From assembly GCA_027665725.1 (NCBI GenBank), contig JAQDDS010000001.1, positions 248,001 through 312,000 of the forward strand: a stretch of 64,000 nucleotides of DNA, written 5' to 3'. This document shows, piece by piece, positions 55,258 to 64,000 of this stretch (positions within the stretch are counted from its first letter, which is position 1; each line of letters begins with the position of its first letter). Below the pieces are notes generated by a model. The model ran no database searches. It had not been told where the DNA came from and saw nothing but the letters and a program-made list of their open reading frames with translations. Made by a program: the position numbers and the translations under genes. This stretch comes from Streptococcaceae bacterium AF77-01CM03A. GTDB lineage: Bacteria > Bacillota > Bacilli > Lactobacillales > Streptococcaceae.

Positions 55258-56280
55258 ATGACAGTTACAATCGATTGGGAAAATCTCGGTTTTTCCTATA
55301 TGAAACTACCTTATCGTTATATCGCTTATTTTAAAGATGGACAATGGACTCAAGGAGAATTAACAGAAGATGCAACCTTGCATATTTCAGAATCATCTCC
55401 AAGTCTCCACTATGGACAGCAAGCATTTGAAGGATTGAAAGCCTATCGTACCAAGGATGGCAGTATTCAACTCTTCCGTCCAGATGAAAATGCTAAACGT
55501 CTGCAACGTACCTGTGATCGTCTCTTGATGCCACAAGTTTCAACAGAAATGTTTGTAGAAGCTTGTAAAGCCGTTGTTCGTGCTAATGAGGAATATGTAC
55601 CACCTTATGGAACTGGTGGAACCCTTTACCTTCGTCCACTCTTGATTGGTGTTGGAGATATCATTGGGGTAAAACCAGCTGAGGAGTATATTTTTACCAT
55701 CTTTGCTATGCCAGTTGGAAATTACTTTAAGGGTGGATTGGTTCCAACAAACTTCTTGATTCAAGATGAGTATGACCGTGCTGCACCAAATGGAACAGGA
55801 GCTGCCAAGGTCGGTGGTAACTATGCAGCCAGCCTTTTGCCAGGAAAAATGGCTAAATCCCGTCATTTCTCAGATGTTATTTATCTAGACCCATCAACCC
55901 ACACTAAGATTGAAGAGGTTGGTTCAGCAAACTTCTTTGGAATTACAGCTGATAATGAGTTTGTAACCCCTTTGAGTCCGTCAATTTTGCCATCGATTAC
56001 CAAGTATTCATTGCTTTACTTGGCAGAGCATCGCTTAGGCTTGAAGCCTGTTGAGGGAGATGTACCAATTGATAGTCTGGATCGATTTGTAGAAGCAGGT
56101 GCCTGTGGAACAGCAGCAGTAATCTCACCTATTGGCGGAATCCAACACGGTGATGATTTCCATGTTTTCTACAGTGAAACAGAGGTTGGTCCAGTGACTC
56201 GTAAACTATACGATGAATTGACAGGTATCCAATTTGGTGACATTGAAGCGCCAGAAGGTTGGATTGTAAAAGTAGATTAA
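55258..56280 (+). CDS. ilvE: branched-chain amino acid aminotransferase
   Basis: This 340-residue class IV PLP enzyme makes or degrades Leu, Ile and Val. Seen are HYGQQAFEGLKAYRTKDG, LYLRPLLIG, AKVGGNYAASL with the PLP lysine region, EVGSANFFGI and AGTAAVISPIGGI-like ACGTAAVISPIGG. Length and start (AAAGGAG upstream) are normal. Confidence 0.95.
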   Translation: MTVTIDWENLGFSYMKLPYRYIAYFKDGQWTQGELTEDATLHISESSPSLHYGQQAFEGLKAYRTKDGSIQLFRPDENAKRLQRTCDRLLMPQVSTEMFVEACKAVVRANEEYVPPYGTGGTLYLRPLLIGVGDIIGVKPAEEYIFTIFAMPVGNYFKGGLVPTNFLIQDEYDRAAPNGTGAAKVGGNYAASLLPGKMAKSRHFSDVIYLDPSTHTKIEEVGSANFFGITADNEFVTPLSPSILPSITKYSLLYLAEHRLGLKPVEGDVPIDSLDRFVEAGACGTAAVISPIGGIQHGDDFHVFYSETEVGPVTRKLYDELTGIQFGDIEAPEGWIVKVD

Positions 56281-56301
56281 AAATTATTAAAGGAGATTTT
56301 T

Positions 56302-58269
56302 ATGAAAACGAAAAAGTGGATGTTAACAGCAGGAGTTGTCCTGAGTACAGCAGTTCTTCTTGTGGCTTGTGGTAAAGCTGATAAAGAAGCAGATGCGCCT
56401 ACAACCTTCTCTTATGTCTATGGAGTAGACCCATCATCTTTGGACTACAGTATTGCAACTCGTACTTCAACAACGGATATTATTGGTAATGTCGTTGATG
56501 GTTTGTTGGAAAACGATGAATATGGGAATTTGGTTCCTTCACTAGCAGAAGACTGGAGCGTCTCGCAAGACGGTTTGACTTATACTTACAAACTTCGTAA
56601 AGGGGTTAAATGGTATACTTCAGAGGGTGAAGAATATGCTGAAGTAACTGCGCATGACTTTGTTACTGGACTAAAACACGTAGCAGATGGTAAATCAGAC
56701 GGTGTCACTCTTATTCAAAACTCCATTAAGGGCTTGAATGAATATATGACTGGTGAGACTAATGACTTCTCTACAGTTGGGGTTAAGGCATTGGATGACT
56801 ACACAGTCCAGTATACTCTTAATGCACCTGAAAGTTTCTGGAATTCGAAAGTAACTTCAGCAACCATGTTGCCGGTAAACGAGGAATTCCTCAAAGCTTC
56901 AGGTAAGAACTACGGAGCAGTAAGTCCATCTGGTATTCTTTATAACGGTCCGTATATCCTGAAGACATTGACTTCAAAATCTTTAATCGAATACGAAAAG
57001 AACCCAAATTATTGGGATAAAGAGAAGGTTAAAATTGAGAAAGTAAAATTGACCTACTATGATGGTTCAGACCAAGAATCATTAATCCGTAGCTTCTCTT
57101 CAGGTGTTTATACAACCGCTCGTATCTTCCCAAGTAGCTCAAACTTTGCTTCTACTTTGGAACAATACGGAGATAAAATCACATATAGTCCACAGGATTC
57201 AACTAGTTATTACTTCACTTTTAATGTAAACCGTCAATCTTACAATAAGACTGCGAAAACAAGTGAAGAACAAAAAACTTCCACAAAAGAAGCAATGTTG
57301 AACAAGGATTTCCGTCAAGCAATCAACTTTGCCTTCAACCGTCATTCTTATGCTGCACAGCTCAATGGTGAAGATGGTGCGGACAAGATCATTCGTAACA
57401 GTCTAGTTCCAGATAATTTTGTACAATCTGGTGGCAAAAACTTTGGTGATATCGCTAAAGCAGAATTGGTTAACTACGGTGACCAATGGAAAGGCGTTGA
57501 GCTTGTAGACGGAAAAGATACCATCTACAATCCTGATAAAGCCAAAGCTTCATTTGAGAAAGCTAAGAAAGAATTGGAAGCAAAAGGTGTAACCTTCCCA
57601 ATTCACTTGGATGTTCCAGTTGAACAAACAGATACAATTGCTGTTCAACAAAGTAATTCCTTTAAACAATCAATCGAGTCAACTCTTGGTTCTGAAAATG
57701 TCGTTATCGATGTTCTTCAGATGACTGATAACGAGAAGGAAAGTATTACATCTCAAGCACGTGTTCCTGCTCAGAAAGACTATGACTTGAATAGTACTGG
57801 TTGGGCTCCAAGCTATCAAGACCCAGCAAGTTATCTCAATATCATGGATCCTAAAACTGGTTCTGCGATGAAACACCTTGGTATTACGAAAGGTAAAGAC
57901 AAGGAAGTTGTAGCTCAACTTGGTCTGGACGAATATAAGAAACTCTTGGATGATGCAGTTTCTGAGACAAACGATTTAGACAAGAGATATGAAAAATATG
58001 CTAAAGCTCAAGCTTGGCTCACTGATAGCTCTCTCTTGATGCCAACAGCTTCATCAGGTGGTTCACCAGTTGTCAGCAACGTTGTTCCATTCTCTAAACC
58101 TTACTCACAAGTAGGTATCAAGGGTGATCCATATATCTTCAAGGGAATGAAATTGCAAAAAGAGATTGTATCTGCTAAAGAATATCAAGCAGCTCTTGAA
58201 AAATGGCAAAAAGAAAAATTGGAATCAAACAGTAAATACCAAAAAGAGCTAGAAAGTCATGTCAAATAA
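56302..58269 (+). CDS. oligopeptide-binding lipoprotein (AliA/AliB/AmiA family)
   Basis: This 655-residue SBP family 5 lipoprotein has a signal peptide and lipobox LLVAC (Cys about 23), then VYGVDPSSLDYSIATRTSTTDI and a GWAPSYQDPASYLNIM segment typical of pneumococcal Ali proteins. It would deliver peptides to the Ami permease encoded elsewhere; Ali proteins also sense foreign peptides. It is an orphan binding protein, 21 bases after ilvE. The pneumococcal counterpart is often broken; this one is intact. Confidence 0.9.
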   Translation: MKTKKWMLTAGVVLSTAVLLVACGKADKEADAPTTFSYVYGVDPSSLDYSIATRTSTTDIIGNVVDGLLENDEYGNLVPSLAEDWSVSQDGLTYTYKLRKGVKWYTSEGEEYAEVTAHDFVTGLKHVADGKSDGVTLIQNSIKGLNEYMTGETNDFSTVGVKALDDYTVQYTLNAPESFWNSKVTSATMLPVNEEFLKASGKNYGAVSPSGILYNGPYILKTLTSKSLIEYEKNPNYWDKEKVKIEKVKLTYYDGSDQESLIRSFSSGVYTTARIFPSSSNFASTLEQYGDKITYSPQDSTSYYFTFNVNRQSYNKTAKTSEEQKTSTKEAMLNKDFRQAINFAFNRHSYAAQLNGEDGADKIIRNSLVPDNFVQSGGKNFGDIAKAELVNYGDQWKGVELVDGKDTIYNPDKAKASFEKAKKELEAKGVTFPIHLDVPVEQTDTIAVQQSNSFKQSIESTLGSENVVIDVLQMTDNEKESITSQARVPAQKDYDLNSTGWAPSYQDPASYLNIMDPKTGSAMKHLGITKGKDKEVVAQLGLDEYKKLLDDAVSETNDLDKRYEKYAKAQAWLTDSSLLMPTASSGGSPVVSNVVPFSKPYSQVGIKGDPYIFKGMKLQKEIVSAKEYQAALEKWQKEKLESNSKYQKELESHVK

Positions 58270-58303
58270 AACAGACTAGAATTTTTGGAATAAAGGGGCC
58301 CAT

Positions 58304-58993
58304 ATGGAATGGATTAAACTAATAGGAATAGTTATCATTGTGATTGGTTTTATCTATAAATTAGATACCATTGCAACGGTAGTCTTAGCTAGTTTAGTTA
58401 CAGCTCTAGTTTCTGGAGTTTCTCTTGTTGAATTCTTGGAAATTTTAGGAAGAGAATTTAGCAATCAACGAGTTCTGACGATTTTTATGGTAACCTTACC
58501 CCTGGTAGGATTATCTGAAACTTTTGGCCTCAAGCAACGGTCGATTGATTTGATTCAAAGGATAAAGGGGCTGACCGTAGGAAGTTTTTATACCGTTTAT
58601 TTCTTTTTTCGGGAACTTGACAGCTTCTTTGCCATTCGTATCGGAGGACATCCGCAGTTTGTGAGACCCTTGGTTCAACCCATGGGACAGGCAGCAGCAG
58701 AGTTACAATTAGGTAGGAAATTAACAGAGCAGGAAAGCGAAGCGCTAAAAGCGCGTGCAGCAGCAAATGATAATTTTGCAAATTTCTTTGCTCAGAATAC
58801 TTTCGTTGGTGCAGGTGGTGTCCTCTTAGTTGGGGGCACTCTGGACCAATTAGGCTACGAAAGTAATTATGCAGGTATCGCTTCGGCTTCTCTTATTGTT
58901 GCAGGAGTTTCCCTGCTTGTGGTAGGGATTTACAATTACTTATTTGATAGAAGACTGCTAACGAATAAGCTTAGCAAAGGAAAAGAAGAATGA
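58304..58993 (+). CDS. DUF969 family membrane protein
   Basis: This 229-residue protein has about five helices and the conserved RELDSFFAIRIGGHPQFVRPL and AANDNFANFFAQNTFVGAGG segments. DUF969 and DUF979 pair as a two-part transporter-like unit. AAAGGGGCC precedes the ATG. The start of the DUF979 gene overlaps its stop. Confidence 0.82.
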   Translation: MEWIKLIGIVIIVIGFIYKLDTIATVVLASLVTALVSGVSLVEFLEILGREFSNQRVLTIFMVTLPLVGLSETFGLKQRSIDLIQRIKGLTVGSFYTVYFFFRELDSFFAIRIGGHPQFVRPLVQPMGQAAAELQLGRKLTEQESEALKARAAANDNFANFFAQNTFVGAGGVLLVGGTLDQLGYESNYAGIASASLIVAGVSLLVVGIYNYLFDRRLLTNKLSKGKEE

Positions 58994-59913
58994 CCGAACT
59001 AGCAAGACAGTTATTAGAGTTAACCTATATTGTGATTGGTTGTCAATTTCTTCATACGGCCTATTGTAGCTATAAAGACAAAACAAACCCAGTTCGATAT
59101 GGAACAGCTGGGTTTTGGGCTTTATTGGGTATCAGTTTTATCGGTGGTTCCTATTTACCGTCTCTCTATATTGGAGTAATCGTAGTGCTCTTAGCCCTAC
59201 TAACGCTCTTTAAACAGGTTCGTATCGGAACCTTGCCGTCTCTGGATGAAGTCAAGGCAAATATTGAAGCTAAACGGTTGAAGAATAAAATTTTTATTCC
59301 GGTCATGCTGATGGCTTTGATCGCTTTGGTATTAGCAAAAGTGATTCCCGAGTTTAGTAAGATTGCTATCAGTCTTGCAGCATTTTTCGCAACCATTTCT
59401 CTCTTATTAATTACTAAAAGTCATCCTAAAAGCTTGTTAGTAGAAAACAATCGCATGGTTCAGCAGGTCTCAACTAGTGGGATTGTTCCTCAACTTTTAG
59501 GAGCTTTAGGCGCTATTTTTACTGTAGCTGGAGTTGGAGACTTGATTTCTCACTTGATCAGCGGTCTAGTGCCTTCGGGTAGTCGTTTTATGGGTGTGTT
59601 AGCTTATGTTCTTGGGATGGTTTTATTCTCCATGATAATGGGTAATGTCTTTGCTGCCTTCACGGTTATTACTGTCGGGATTGGTGTTCCCTTTGTATTT
59701 GCCTTGGGAGCTGATCCAATCGTATCTGCTGCTCTAGCAATGACAGCTGGTTGCTGTGGGACCTTACTGACTCCAATGGCTGCTAACTTTAATGCATTAC
59801 CGGCAGCACTTTTGGAGATGAAAGATCCAAATGGCGTTATCAAAGCGCAAGTAGGAGTGGCTGTTATCATGATAATCCTACATGTATTTTTAATGTACTA
59901 TTTGGCGTTTTAG
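58990..59913 (+). CDS. DUF979 family membrane protein
   Basis: This 307-residue protein has about nine helices, with [38 protein letters not shown] and [24 protein letters not shown], the DUF979 signature. ATGA overlap with DUF969 and closeness to pcp suggest import of pyroglutamyl compounds, which is inference. Confidence 0.82.
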   Translation: MTELARQLLELTYIVIGCQFLHTAYCSYKDKTNPVRYGTAGFWALLGISFIGGSYLPSLYIGVIVVLLALLTLFKQVRIGTLPSLDEVKANIEAKRLKNKIFIPVMLMALIALVLAKVIPEFSKIAISLAAFFATISLLLITKSHPKSLLVENNRMVQQVSTSGIVPQLLGALGAIFTVAGVGDLISHLISGLVPSGSRFMGVLAYVLGMVLFSMIMGNVFAAFTVITVGIGVPFVFALGADPIVSAALAMTAGCCGTLLTPMAANFNALPAALLEMKDPNGVIKAQVGVAVIMIILHVFLMYYLAF

Positions 59914-59926
59914 CAAAGGAAATAAA

Positions 59927-60571
59927 ATGAAAATATTAGTAACAGGTTTTGATCCTTTCGGTGGTGAAAAGGTCAATCCAGCTCTGGAAGCAGTTAAATC
60001 ATTACCGTCTGTAATTCATGGAGCGGAGATATGCTGGGTAGAGATTCCAACAGTCTTTTATAAATCAGCAGAGGTTTTAGAAGCAGAAATTGACCGGTAT
60101 CAACCAGATGTGGTACTTTGCATCGGACAAGCAGGAGGTAGAGCTAGTTTAACTCCTGAACGAGTTGCCATCAATCAAGATGATGCAAGAATTCCAGATA
60201 ACCAAGGGAATCAACCGATTGACACACCTATTCGCTTAGATGGAGAAGCTGCCTATTTTAGCACACTCCCTATCAAAGCAATAGTACAAGCCATAAAAGA
60301 GGTAGGGCTACCAGCCACTGTTTCTAATACAGCTGGAACCTTTGTTTGCAACCATTTGATGTATCAGGTTCTCTATTTAGCGGATAAGAAATTTCCCAAT
60401 ATGAGAGCAGGTTTTATGCATATTCCCTATATGACCGAACAAGTGGTAAATAAGCCTAATACTGCATCCATGTGCTTAAGAGATATTGTCCGAGGTATCG
60501 AAGCTGCGATTGGTGCTATCGTGGACTACAAAGATAAGGACTTGAAAATAGTTGGTGGAGAAACCCATTAA
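59927..60571 (+). CDS. pcp: pyroglutamyl-peptidase I
   Basis: This 214-residue cysteine peptidase removes N-terminal pyroglutamate. The catalytic Glu in [13 protein letters not shown] (about residue 80), Cys in [12 protein letters not shown] (about 143) and His in [11 protein letters not shown] (about 166) are all present. Length normal. It lies 13 bases after DUF979. Confidence 0.95.
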   Translation: MKILVTGFDPFGGEKVNPALEAVKSLPSVIHGAEICWVEIPTVFYKSAEVLEAEIDRYQPDVVLCIGQAGGRASLTPERVAINQDDARIPDNQGNQPIDTPIRLDGEAAYFSTLPIKAIVQAIKEVGLPATVSNTAGTFVCNHLMYQVLYLADKKFPNMRAGFMHIPYMTEQVVNKPNTASMCLRDIVRGIEAAIGAIVDYKDKDLKIVGGETH

Positions 60572-60613
60572 TGGACTAAAATTCAAGGAAAAAATTCTCT
60601 AGATGATTCAAGG

Positions 60614-60650
60614 AACTCTTTACCAAGATTAGCTTGGTAGAGAGTTTTTT
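60614..60650 (+). terminator. pcp terminator
   Basis: AACTCTTTACCAAG pairs with CTTGGTAGAGAGTT (one wobble), followed by T6. Confidence 0.88.
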
Positions 60651-60704
60651 CTTGCGAGATTGGGGAATTTCTTGTAAAATAGAAAAAGTGAAAAGAGGTA
60701 TGGT

Positions 60705-60935
60705 ATGAGTAAAAAAGATAAAAAAATTGAGATTCAGTTGTCAGATGCTAAAGTAGTAGTTGGAAAAGATAACTACGATGGTTATACATTAACGATTGGT
60801 AAAAAATTGATTGGCGAAATTGCCGAACTAGATAACCAATTTGCTATTATAAAGAATGGAAATGTCGATAGTTTTTACAAAAATCTTGAAAAAGCTGTGG
60901 AAATATTGATTGAGAACTATAATTTAGCAAAATAG
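60705..60935 (+). CDS. DUF2969 family protein
   Basis: This 76-residue soluble protein reads IEIQLSDAKVVVGKDNYDGYTLTIGKKLIGEIAELDNQFAI, the DUF2969 pattern found in lactobacilli and streptococci. Function unknown. AAGAGG precedes the ATG. It lies just before the tRNA pair. Confidence 0.75.
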   Translation: MSKKDKKIEIQLSDAKVVVGKDNYDGYTLTIGKKLIGEIAELDNQFAIIKNGNVDSFYKNLEKAVEILIENYNLAK

Positions 60936-60938
60936 TGC

Positions 60939-60967
60939 TTGTTTTTTGCAATTTTTCATGATATAAT
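60939..60967 (+). promoter_or_regulatory. tRNA promoter
   Basis: TTGTTT (60939-60944), 17 bases, TATAAT (60962-60967) with extended TGA. Confidence 0.7.
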
Positions 60968-60984
60968 AGATTTTGTTCATTATC

Positions 60985-61065
60985 GGAGAGATAGCGAAGA
61001 GGCTAAACGCGGCGGACTGTAAATCCGCTCCTTCGGGTTCGGGGGTTCGAATCCCTCTCTCTCCA
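60985..61065 (+). tRNA. tRNA-Tyr (anticodon GTA)
   Basis: 81 bases with acceptor stem GGAGAGA/TCTCTCC, discriminator A, anticodon GTA at 61019-61021, a long variable arm as expected for class II Tyr tRNA, and T-loop GGTTCGAATCC. CCA is not encoded. Confidence 0.95.
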
Positions 61066-61074
61066 TTTCACTTT

Positions 61075-61146
61075 TGGGGTATAGCCAAGCGGTAAGGCAA
61101 GGGACTTTGACTCCCTCATGCGTTGGTTCGAATCCAGCTACCCCAG
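61075..61146 (+). tRNA. tRNA-Gln (anticodon TTG)
   Basis: 72 bases with acceptor stem TGGGGTA/TACCCCA, anticodon TTG at 61107-61109 in loop CTTTGAC and T-loop GGTTCGAATCC. It lies nine bases after tRNA-Tyr and shares its promoter. Confidence 0.95.
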
Positions 61147-61304
61147 TTTCTAGGTAATAAATTCAAGATAAAAAGAAAAATATCTTAGGGTATTTTATTT
61201 TTATAATTGAAGGTCGTTCGAGATATTCATGTCGTTGCGGGTGCTTAGGAAAAAAATTATAAGTATGTCAAGTTAAAAAACTTGATTGTTGGAGGATTTT
61301 TTAG
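61147..61304 (+). promoter_or_regulatory. rpsA leader
   Basis: 158 bases without a gene. A hairpin CAAGTT/AACTTG (61269-61284) lies just before GGAGG of rpsA and could modulate its translation; S1 autoregulation is known in other bacteria. No promoter of good quality is seen, so rpsA may share the tRNA promoter. Confidence 0.4.
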
Positions 61305-62507
61305 ATGAATGAATTTGAAGATTTGCTAAATAGCGTTAGCCAAGTTGAACCTGGTGATGTTGTTAGTGCTGAAGTATTGACAGTTGATGCTAATCAAGCT
61401 AACGTTGCAATCTCAGGAACTGGTGTTGAAGGTGTCTTGACTCTTCGCGAATTGACAAACGATCGCGATGCAGATATCAATGATTTTGTAAAAGTAGGTG
61501 AAGTATTTGACGTTCTTGTACTTCGTCAAGTAGTTGGTAAAGATACTGATACAGTAACATACCTTGTATCTAAAAAACGCCTTGAAGCTCGCAAAGCATG
61601 GGACAAACTTGTAGGTCGCGAAGAAGAAGTTGTTACAGTTAAAGGAACTCGCGCTGTTAAAGGTGGACTTTCTGTAGAATTTGAAGGTTTGCGTGGATTT
61701 ATCCCAGCTTCAATGTTGGATACTCGTTTCGTACGTAACACTGAGCGTTTTGTAGGTCAAGAATTTGAAGCTAAAATCAAAGAAGTTGATCCTAAAGAAA
61801 ACCGCTTCATCCTTTCACGTCGTGAAGTTGTAGAAGCAGCTACTGCAGCAGCTCGTGCAGAAGTATTCGGTAAATTGGCTGCCGGCGATGTAGTAACTGG
61901 TAAAGTTGCACGTATCACAAGCTTCGGTGCTTTCATCGACCTTGGTGGTGTTGATGGATTGGTTCACTTGACTGAATTGTCACACGAACGTAACGTTTCA
62001 CCAAAATCAGTTGTAACTGTTGGTGAAGAAGTTGAAGTGAAAATCCTTGATCTTAACGAAGAAGAAGGACGTGTATCACTTTCACTTAAAGCAACAACAC
62101 CTGGACCATGGGATGGCGTTGAGCAAAAATTGGCTAAAGGTGACGTTGTAGAAGGAACAGTTAAACGTTTGACTGACTTTGGTGCGTTTGTTGAAGTATT
62201 ACCAGGTATCGATGGACTTGTTCACGTATCACAAATTTCACACAAACGTATTGAAAATCCAAAAGAAGCTCTTACAGTTGGTCAAGAAGTTACTGTTAAA
62301 GTTCTTGATGTTAATGCTGATGCAGAACGCGTTTCACTTTCTATCAAAGCTCTTGAAGAACGTCCAGCTCAAGAAGAAGGACAAAACGAAGAAAAACGTG
62401 CTCCACGTCCACGTCGTCCAAAACGTCAAGAAAAACGTGACTTTGAACTTCCAGAAACTCAAACTGGATTCTCAATGGCTGACTTGTTCGGAGACATCGA
62501 ACTTTAA
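61305..62507 (+). CDS. rpsA: 30S ribosomal protein S1
   Basis: This 400-residue protein has four S1 RNA-binding domains (about residues 15-85, 105-170, 190-262, 275-347; the last two with GAFIDLGGVDGLVH and GAFVEVLPGIDGLVHVS) and a basic tail (KRAPRPRRPKRQEKR). That is the usual four-domain streptococcal form. It helps mRNAs bind the ribosome. GGAGG at 61290-61295 region sets the start. Confidence 0.95.
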   Translation: MNEFEDLLNSVSQVEPGDVVSAEVLTVDANQANVAISGTGVEGVLTLRELTNDRDADINDFVKVGEVFDVLVLRQVVGKDTDTVTYLVSKKRLEARKAWDKLVGREEEVVTVKGTRAVKGGLSVEFEGLRGFIPASMLDTRFVRNTERFVGQEFEAKIKEVDPKENRFILSRREVVEAATAAARAEVFGKLAAGDVVTGKVARITSFGAFIDLGGVDGLVHLTELSHERNVSPKSVVTVGEEVEVKILDLNEEEGRVSLSLKATTPGPWDGVEQKLAKGDVVEGTVKRLTDFGAFVEVLPGIDGLVHVSQISHKRIENPKEALTVGQEVTVKVLDVNADAERVSLSIKALEERPAQEEGQNEEKRAPRPRRPKRQEKRDFELPETQTGFSMADLFGDIEL

Positions 62508-62525
62508 TCAATCAGATTTAATTAC

Positions 62526-62560
62526 AAATCCTTTGTTGTTAAAACAAGGGATTTTTCTTT
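62526..62560 (+). terminator. rpsA terminator
   Basis: AAATCCTTTGTT / AACAAGGGATTT with a five-base loop and T run. Confidence 0.85.
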
Positions 62561-62577
62561 TTTCAACTAGTATTTTT

Positions 62578-62586
62578 TGATATAAT
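62578..62586 (+). promoter_or_regulatory. extended -10 placing transcription start at the msrC ATG
   Basis: TGATATAAT ends seven bases before ATG 62593, so the transcript would start at the AUG. Confidence 0.6.
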
Positions 62587-62592
62587 GGTTTT

Positions 62593-63090
62593 ATGTTATA
62601 TTCCGAAAAAGAATCAATTTATCAAATGGTCAATGCTCAGCTCACTGCACTTTTAGAAGGCGAGACCAATGTGTTGGCTAATCTATCAAATGCCAGTGCT
62701 CTCTTAAAAATGAACTTTCCTCGTACTGTCTTTGCAGGTTTCTATTTATATGACGGAAATGAGCTTATTTTAGGGCCTTTTCAAGGTGGAGTTTCATGTG
62801 TTAGAATCCCACTTGGAAAAGGAGTTTGTGGAGAGTCTGCGGCTAGCTGTCAAACGGTTATCGTTGGTGATGTGAAGACCTATCCCAACTATATTTCTTG
62901 TGATAGTAGTGCTCGTAGTGAGATTGTTCTTCCAATGGTAAAAGATGGACAGCTTCTCGGAGTGTTAGATTTGGATTCATCTTATGTTGATGATTATGAT
63001 GAAATTGATCAACGCTATTTAGAAGAGTTTGTTACCATCTTGTTGGAAAAAACAGAATGGATATTTTCAATGTTTGAGGAGAAAGCATAA
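62593..63090 (+). CDS. msrC: free methionine-R-sulfoxide reductase (GAF domain)
   Basis: This 165-residue single GAF domain carries the fRMsr cysteines ([19 protein letters not shown] and [17 protein letters not shown]). The enzyme reduces free methionine-R-sulfoxide and protects against oxidation. No ribosome site precedes ATG 62593, so it is probably leaderless. Its stop overlaps the dnaX start (TAATG). Confidence 0.9.
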   Translation: MLYSEKESIYQMVNAQLTALLEGETNVLANLSNASALLKMNFPRTVFAGFYLYDGNELILGPFQGGVSCVRIPLGKGVCGESAASCQTVIVGDVKTYPNYISCDSSARSEIVLPMVKDGQLLGVLDLDSSYVDDYDEIDQRYLEEFVTILLEKTEWIFSMFEEKA

Positions 63091-64000
63091 TGTATCAGGC
63101 GCTTTATCGAAAATATAGAAGTCAAAATTTTTCACAGTTAGTAGGCCAAGATGTTATTGCTCGAACACTTAAACAGGCTGTGGAGCAGGATAAGATTAGT
63201 CACGCCTACCTATTTTCAGGGCCTCGTGGAACTGGTAAAACCAGTGTAGCCAAAATATTTGCCAAAGCTATGAACTGCCCTAATCAAGTAGGAGGAGAAC
63301 CTTGTAATAACTGTTATATCTGTCAAGCGGTAACGGAAGGAAGTTTAGAAGACGTTATCGAAATGGATGCTGCTTCTAATAATGGGGTTGATGAAATTCG
63401 TGATATCCGTGATAAATCAACCTATGCTCCAAGTATAGCTCAGTATAAGGTCTATATCATTGACGAGGTTCATATGCTTTCAACAGGTGCCTTTAACGCA
63501 CTTTTGAAAACACTGGAAGAACCTACTCCAAATGTCGTTTTTATTCTGGCAACGACTGAACTTCATAAGATTCCTGCGACCATTTTGTCTCGTGTTCAAC
63601 GCTTCGAGTTCAAATCTATTAAAACTCAGGATATTCGAGATCATATCTTCCAGATTTTGGAAAAGGAAGGGATTGATTACGAAACAGAAGCTATTGAAAT
63701 TATTGCTCGACGAGCTGAAGGCGGGATGCGGGATGCCTTGTCAATTCTAGACCAAGCATTAAGCTTAACACAAGAACCTACTCTTACAACAGCTGTTTCA
63801 GAAGAAATTACGGGTACTATTAGTCTAAGTGCCTTAGATCATTACGTAGCTGCTTTAGCTCAAAAGGATGTAACAGCCGCCTTGGAAAATTTGGACTTAA
63901 TCTTTGAGAATGGGAAGAGCATGACACGTTTTGTAGTCGATTTACTACAATACCTACGTGATATCTTAATTGTTCAAGCAGGTGGAGAAAACACTCACCA
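63090..64000 (+). CDS. dnaX: DNA polymerase III subunit gamma/tau (partial, 3' end outside window)
   Basis: The first 303 residues of the clamp loader are present: YQALYRKYRSQNFSQLVGQD, Walker A GPRGTGKTS, zinc cysteines in NCPNQ and CNNCYIC, Walker B YIIDEVHML, sensor 1 FILATTE and SRVQRFEFK. The frame is open to the window end. GAGGAG lies eight bases before ATG 63090, which overlaps the msrC stop by one base. Confidence 0.96.
   Translation, partial: MYQALYRKYRSQNFSQLVGQDVIARTLKQAVEQDKISHAYLFSGPRGTGKTSVAKIFAKAMNCPNQVGGEPCNNCYICQAVTEGSLEDVIEMDAASNNGVDEIRDIRDKSTYAPSIAQYKVYIIDEVHMLSTGAFNALLKTLEEPTPNVVFILATTELHKIPATILSRVQRFEFKSIKTQDIRDHIFQILEKEGIDYETEAIEIIARRAEGGMRDALSILDQALSLTQEPTLTTAVSEEITGTISLSALDHYVAALAQKDVTAALENLDLIFENGKSMTRFVVDLLQYLRDILIVQAGGENTH

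Noticed and set aside
1-64000. BOX, RUP or SPRITE repeats and intact insertion sequences
   Set aside because: No sequence resembling BOX A or RUP and no transposase gene was seen by eye; a search with models would be needed to exclude degenerate copies.

Overview
The window is a low-GC Firmicute chromosome segment that reads as a Streptococcus of the mitis group (pneumoniae, mitis or oralis type). The main reason is gene order: rpsP-khpA, rimM-trmD, gor, a MacAB-type exporter, metG, pepN, ciaRH, rpiA-deoB-punA-deoD, coaA-rpsT, pdp-deoC-cdd-pnrA-nucleoside ABC, plsY, parE, parC, ilvE, pcp, two tRNAs, rpsA and dnaX follow the order I remember from pneumococcus. Strong AGGAGG ribosome binding sites and extended (TGn) -10 promoters fit that assignment. 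No database search was possible, so the species is not fixed.

Layout. 0-2.1 kb: a damaged TMEM175-like gene fused out of frame to an unrelated tail, a K+ channel subunit and a DUF389 membrane protein, joined by ATGA overlaps. 2.1-3.0 kb: a degenerate AT-rich stretch with short repeats and two doubtful small ORFs. 3-16.5 kb: translation and RNA genes (rpsP, khpA, rimM, trmD, metG), a BioY biotin transporter with a candidate BirA operator, glutathione reductase, and a three-gene MacAB-like exporter. 16.6-20.1 kb: a compact run of small enzymes: a DUF2829/Tad2-like protein, a short-chain dehydrogenase, a NUDIX gene broken by one stop codon, a GNAT, an orphan PEP-utilising barrel and an ASCH protein. 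20.1-23.5 kb: an inserted-looking module with one LPXTG surface protein carrying about 60 TTEAPT-type repeats, flanked by a 19-bp direct repeat derived from the pepN upstream region.

23.5-30.6 kb: pepN, the ciaRH two-component system and an HrtAB-like ABC pair behind a long leader. 30.7-46.3 kb: nucleoside salvage. Ribose-5-phosphate isomerase, phosphopentomutase, two purine nucleoside phosphorylases, pyrimidine nucleoside phosphorylase, deoxyribose-phosphate aldolase and cytidine deaminase stand beside a nucleoside-binding lipoprotein and its ABC transporter, so uptake, base removal and pentose recovery are encoded together. 46.3-55.1 kb: plsY and topoisomerase IV. parE and parC are separated by an AT-rich accessory insert of two unknown membrane proteins, an ANT(6)-like nucleotidyltransferase and another membrane protein. 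55.2-64 kb: ilvE, an oligopeptide-binding lipoprotein, DUF969/DUF979 membrane proteins with pyroglutamyl peptidase, tRNA-Tyr and tRNA-Gln, rpsA, msrC and the start of dnaX, which runs off the window.

The most notable signal is not protein coding. The leaders of deoD (35.02-35.44 kb) and parC (52.36-52.66 kb) carry the same composite, strongly structured element: truncated units followed by one full unit that shares a conserved core and ends directly at a start codon with no Shine-Dalgarno sequence. It looks like a repeated cis-acting RNA family that I cannot name.
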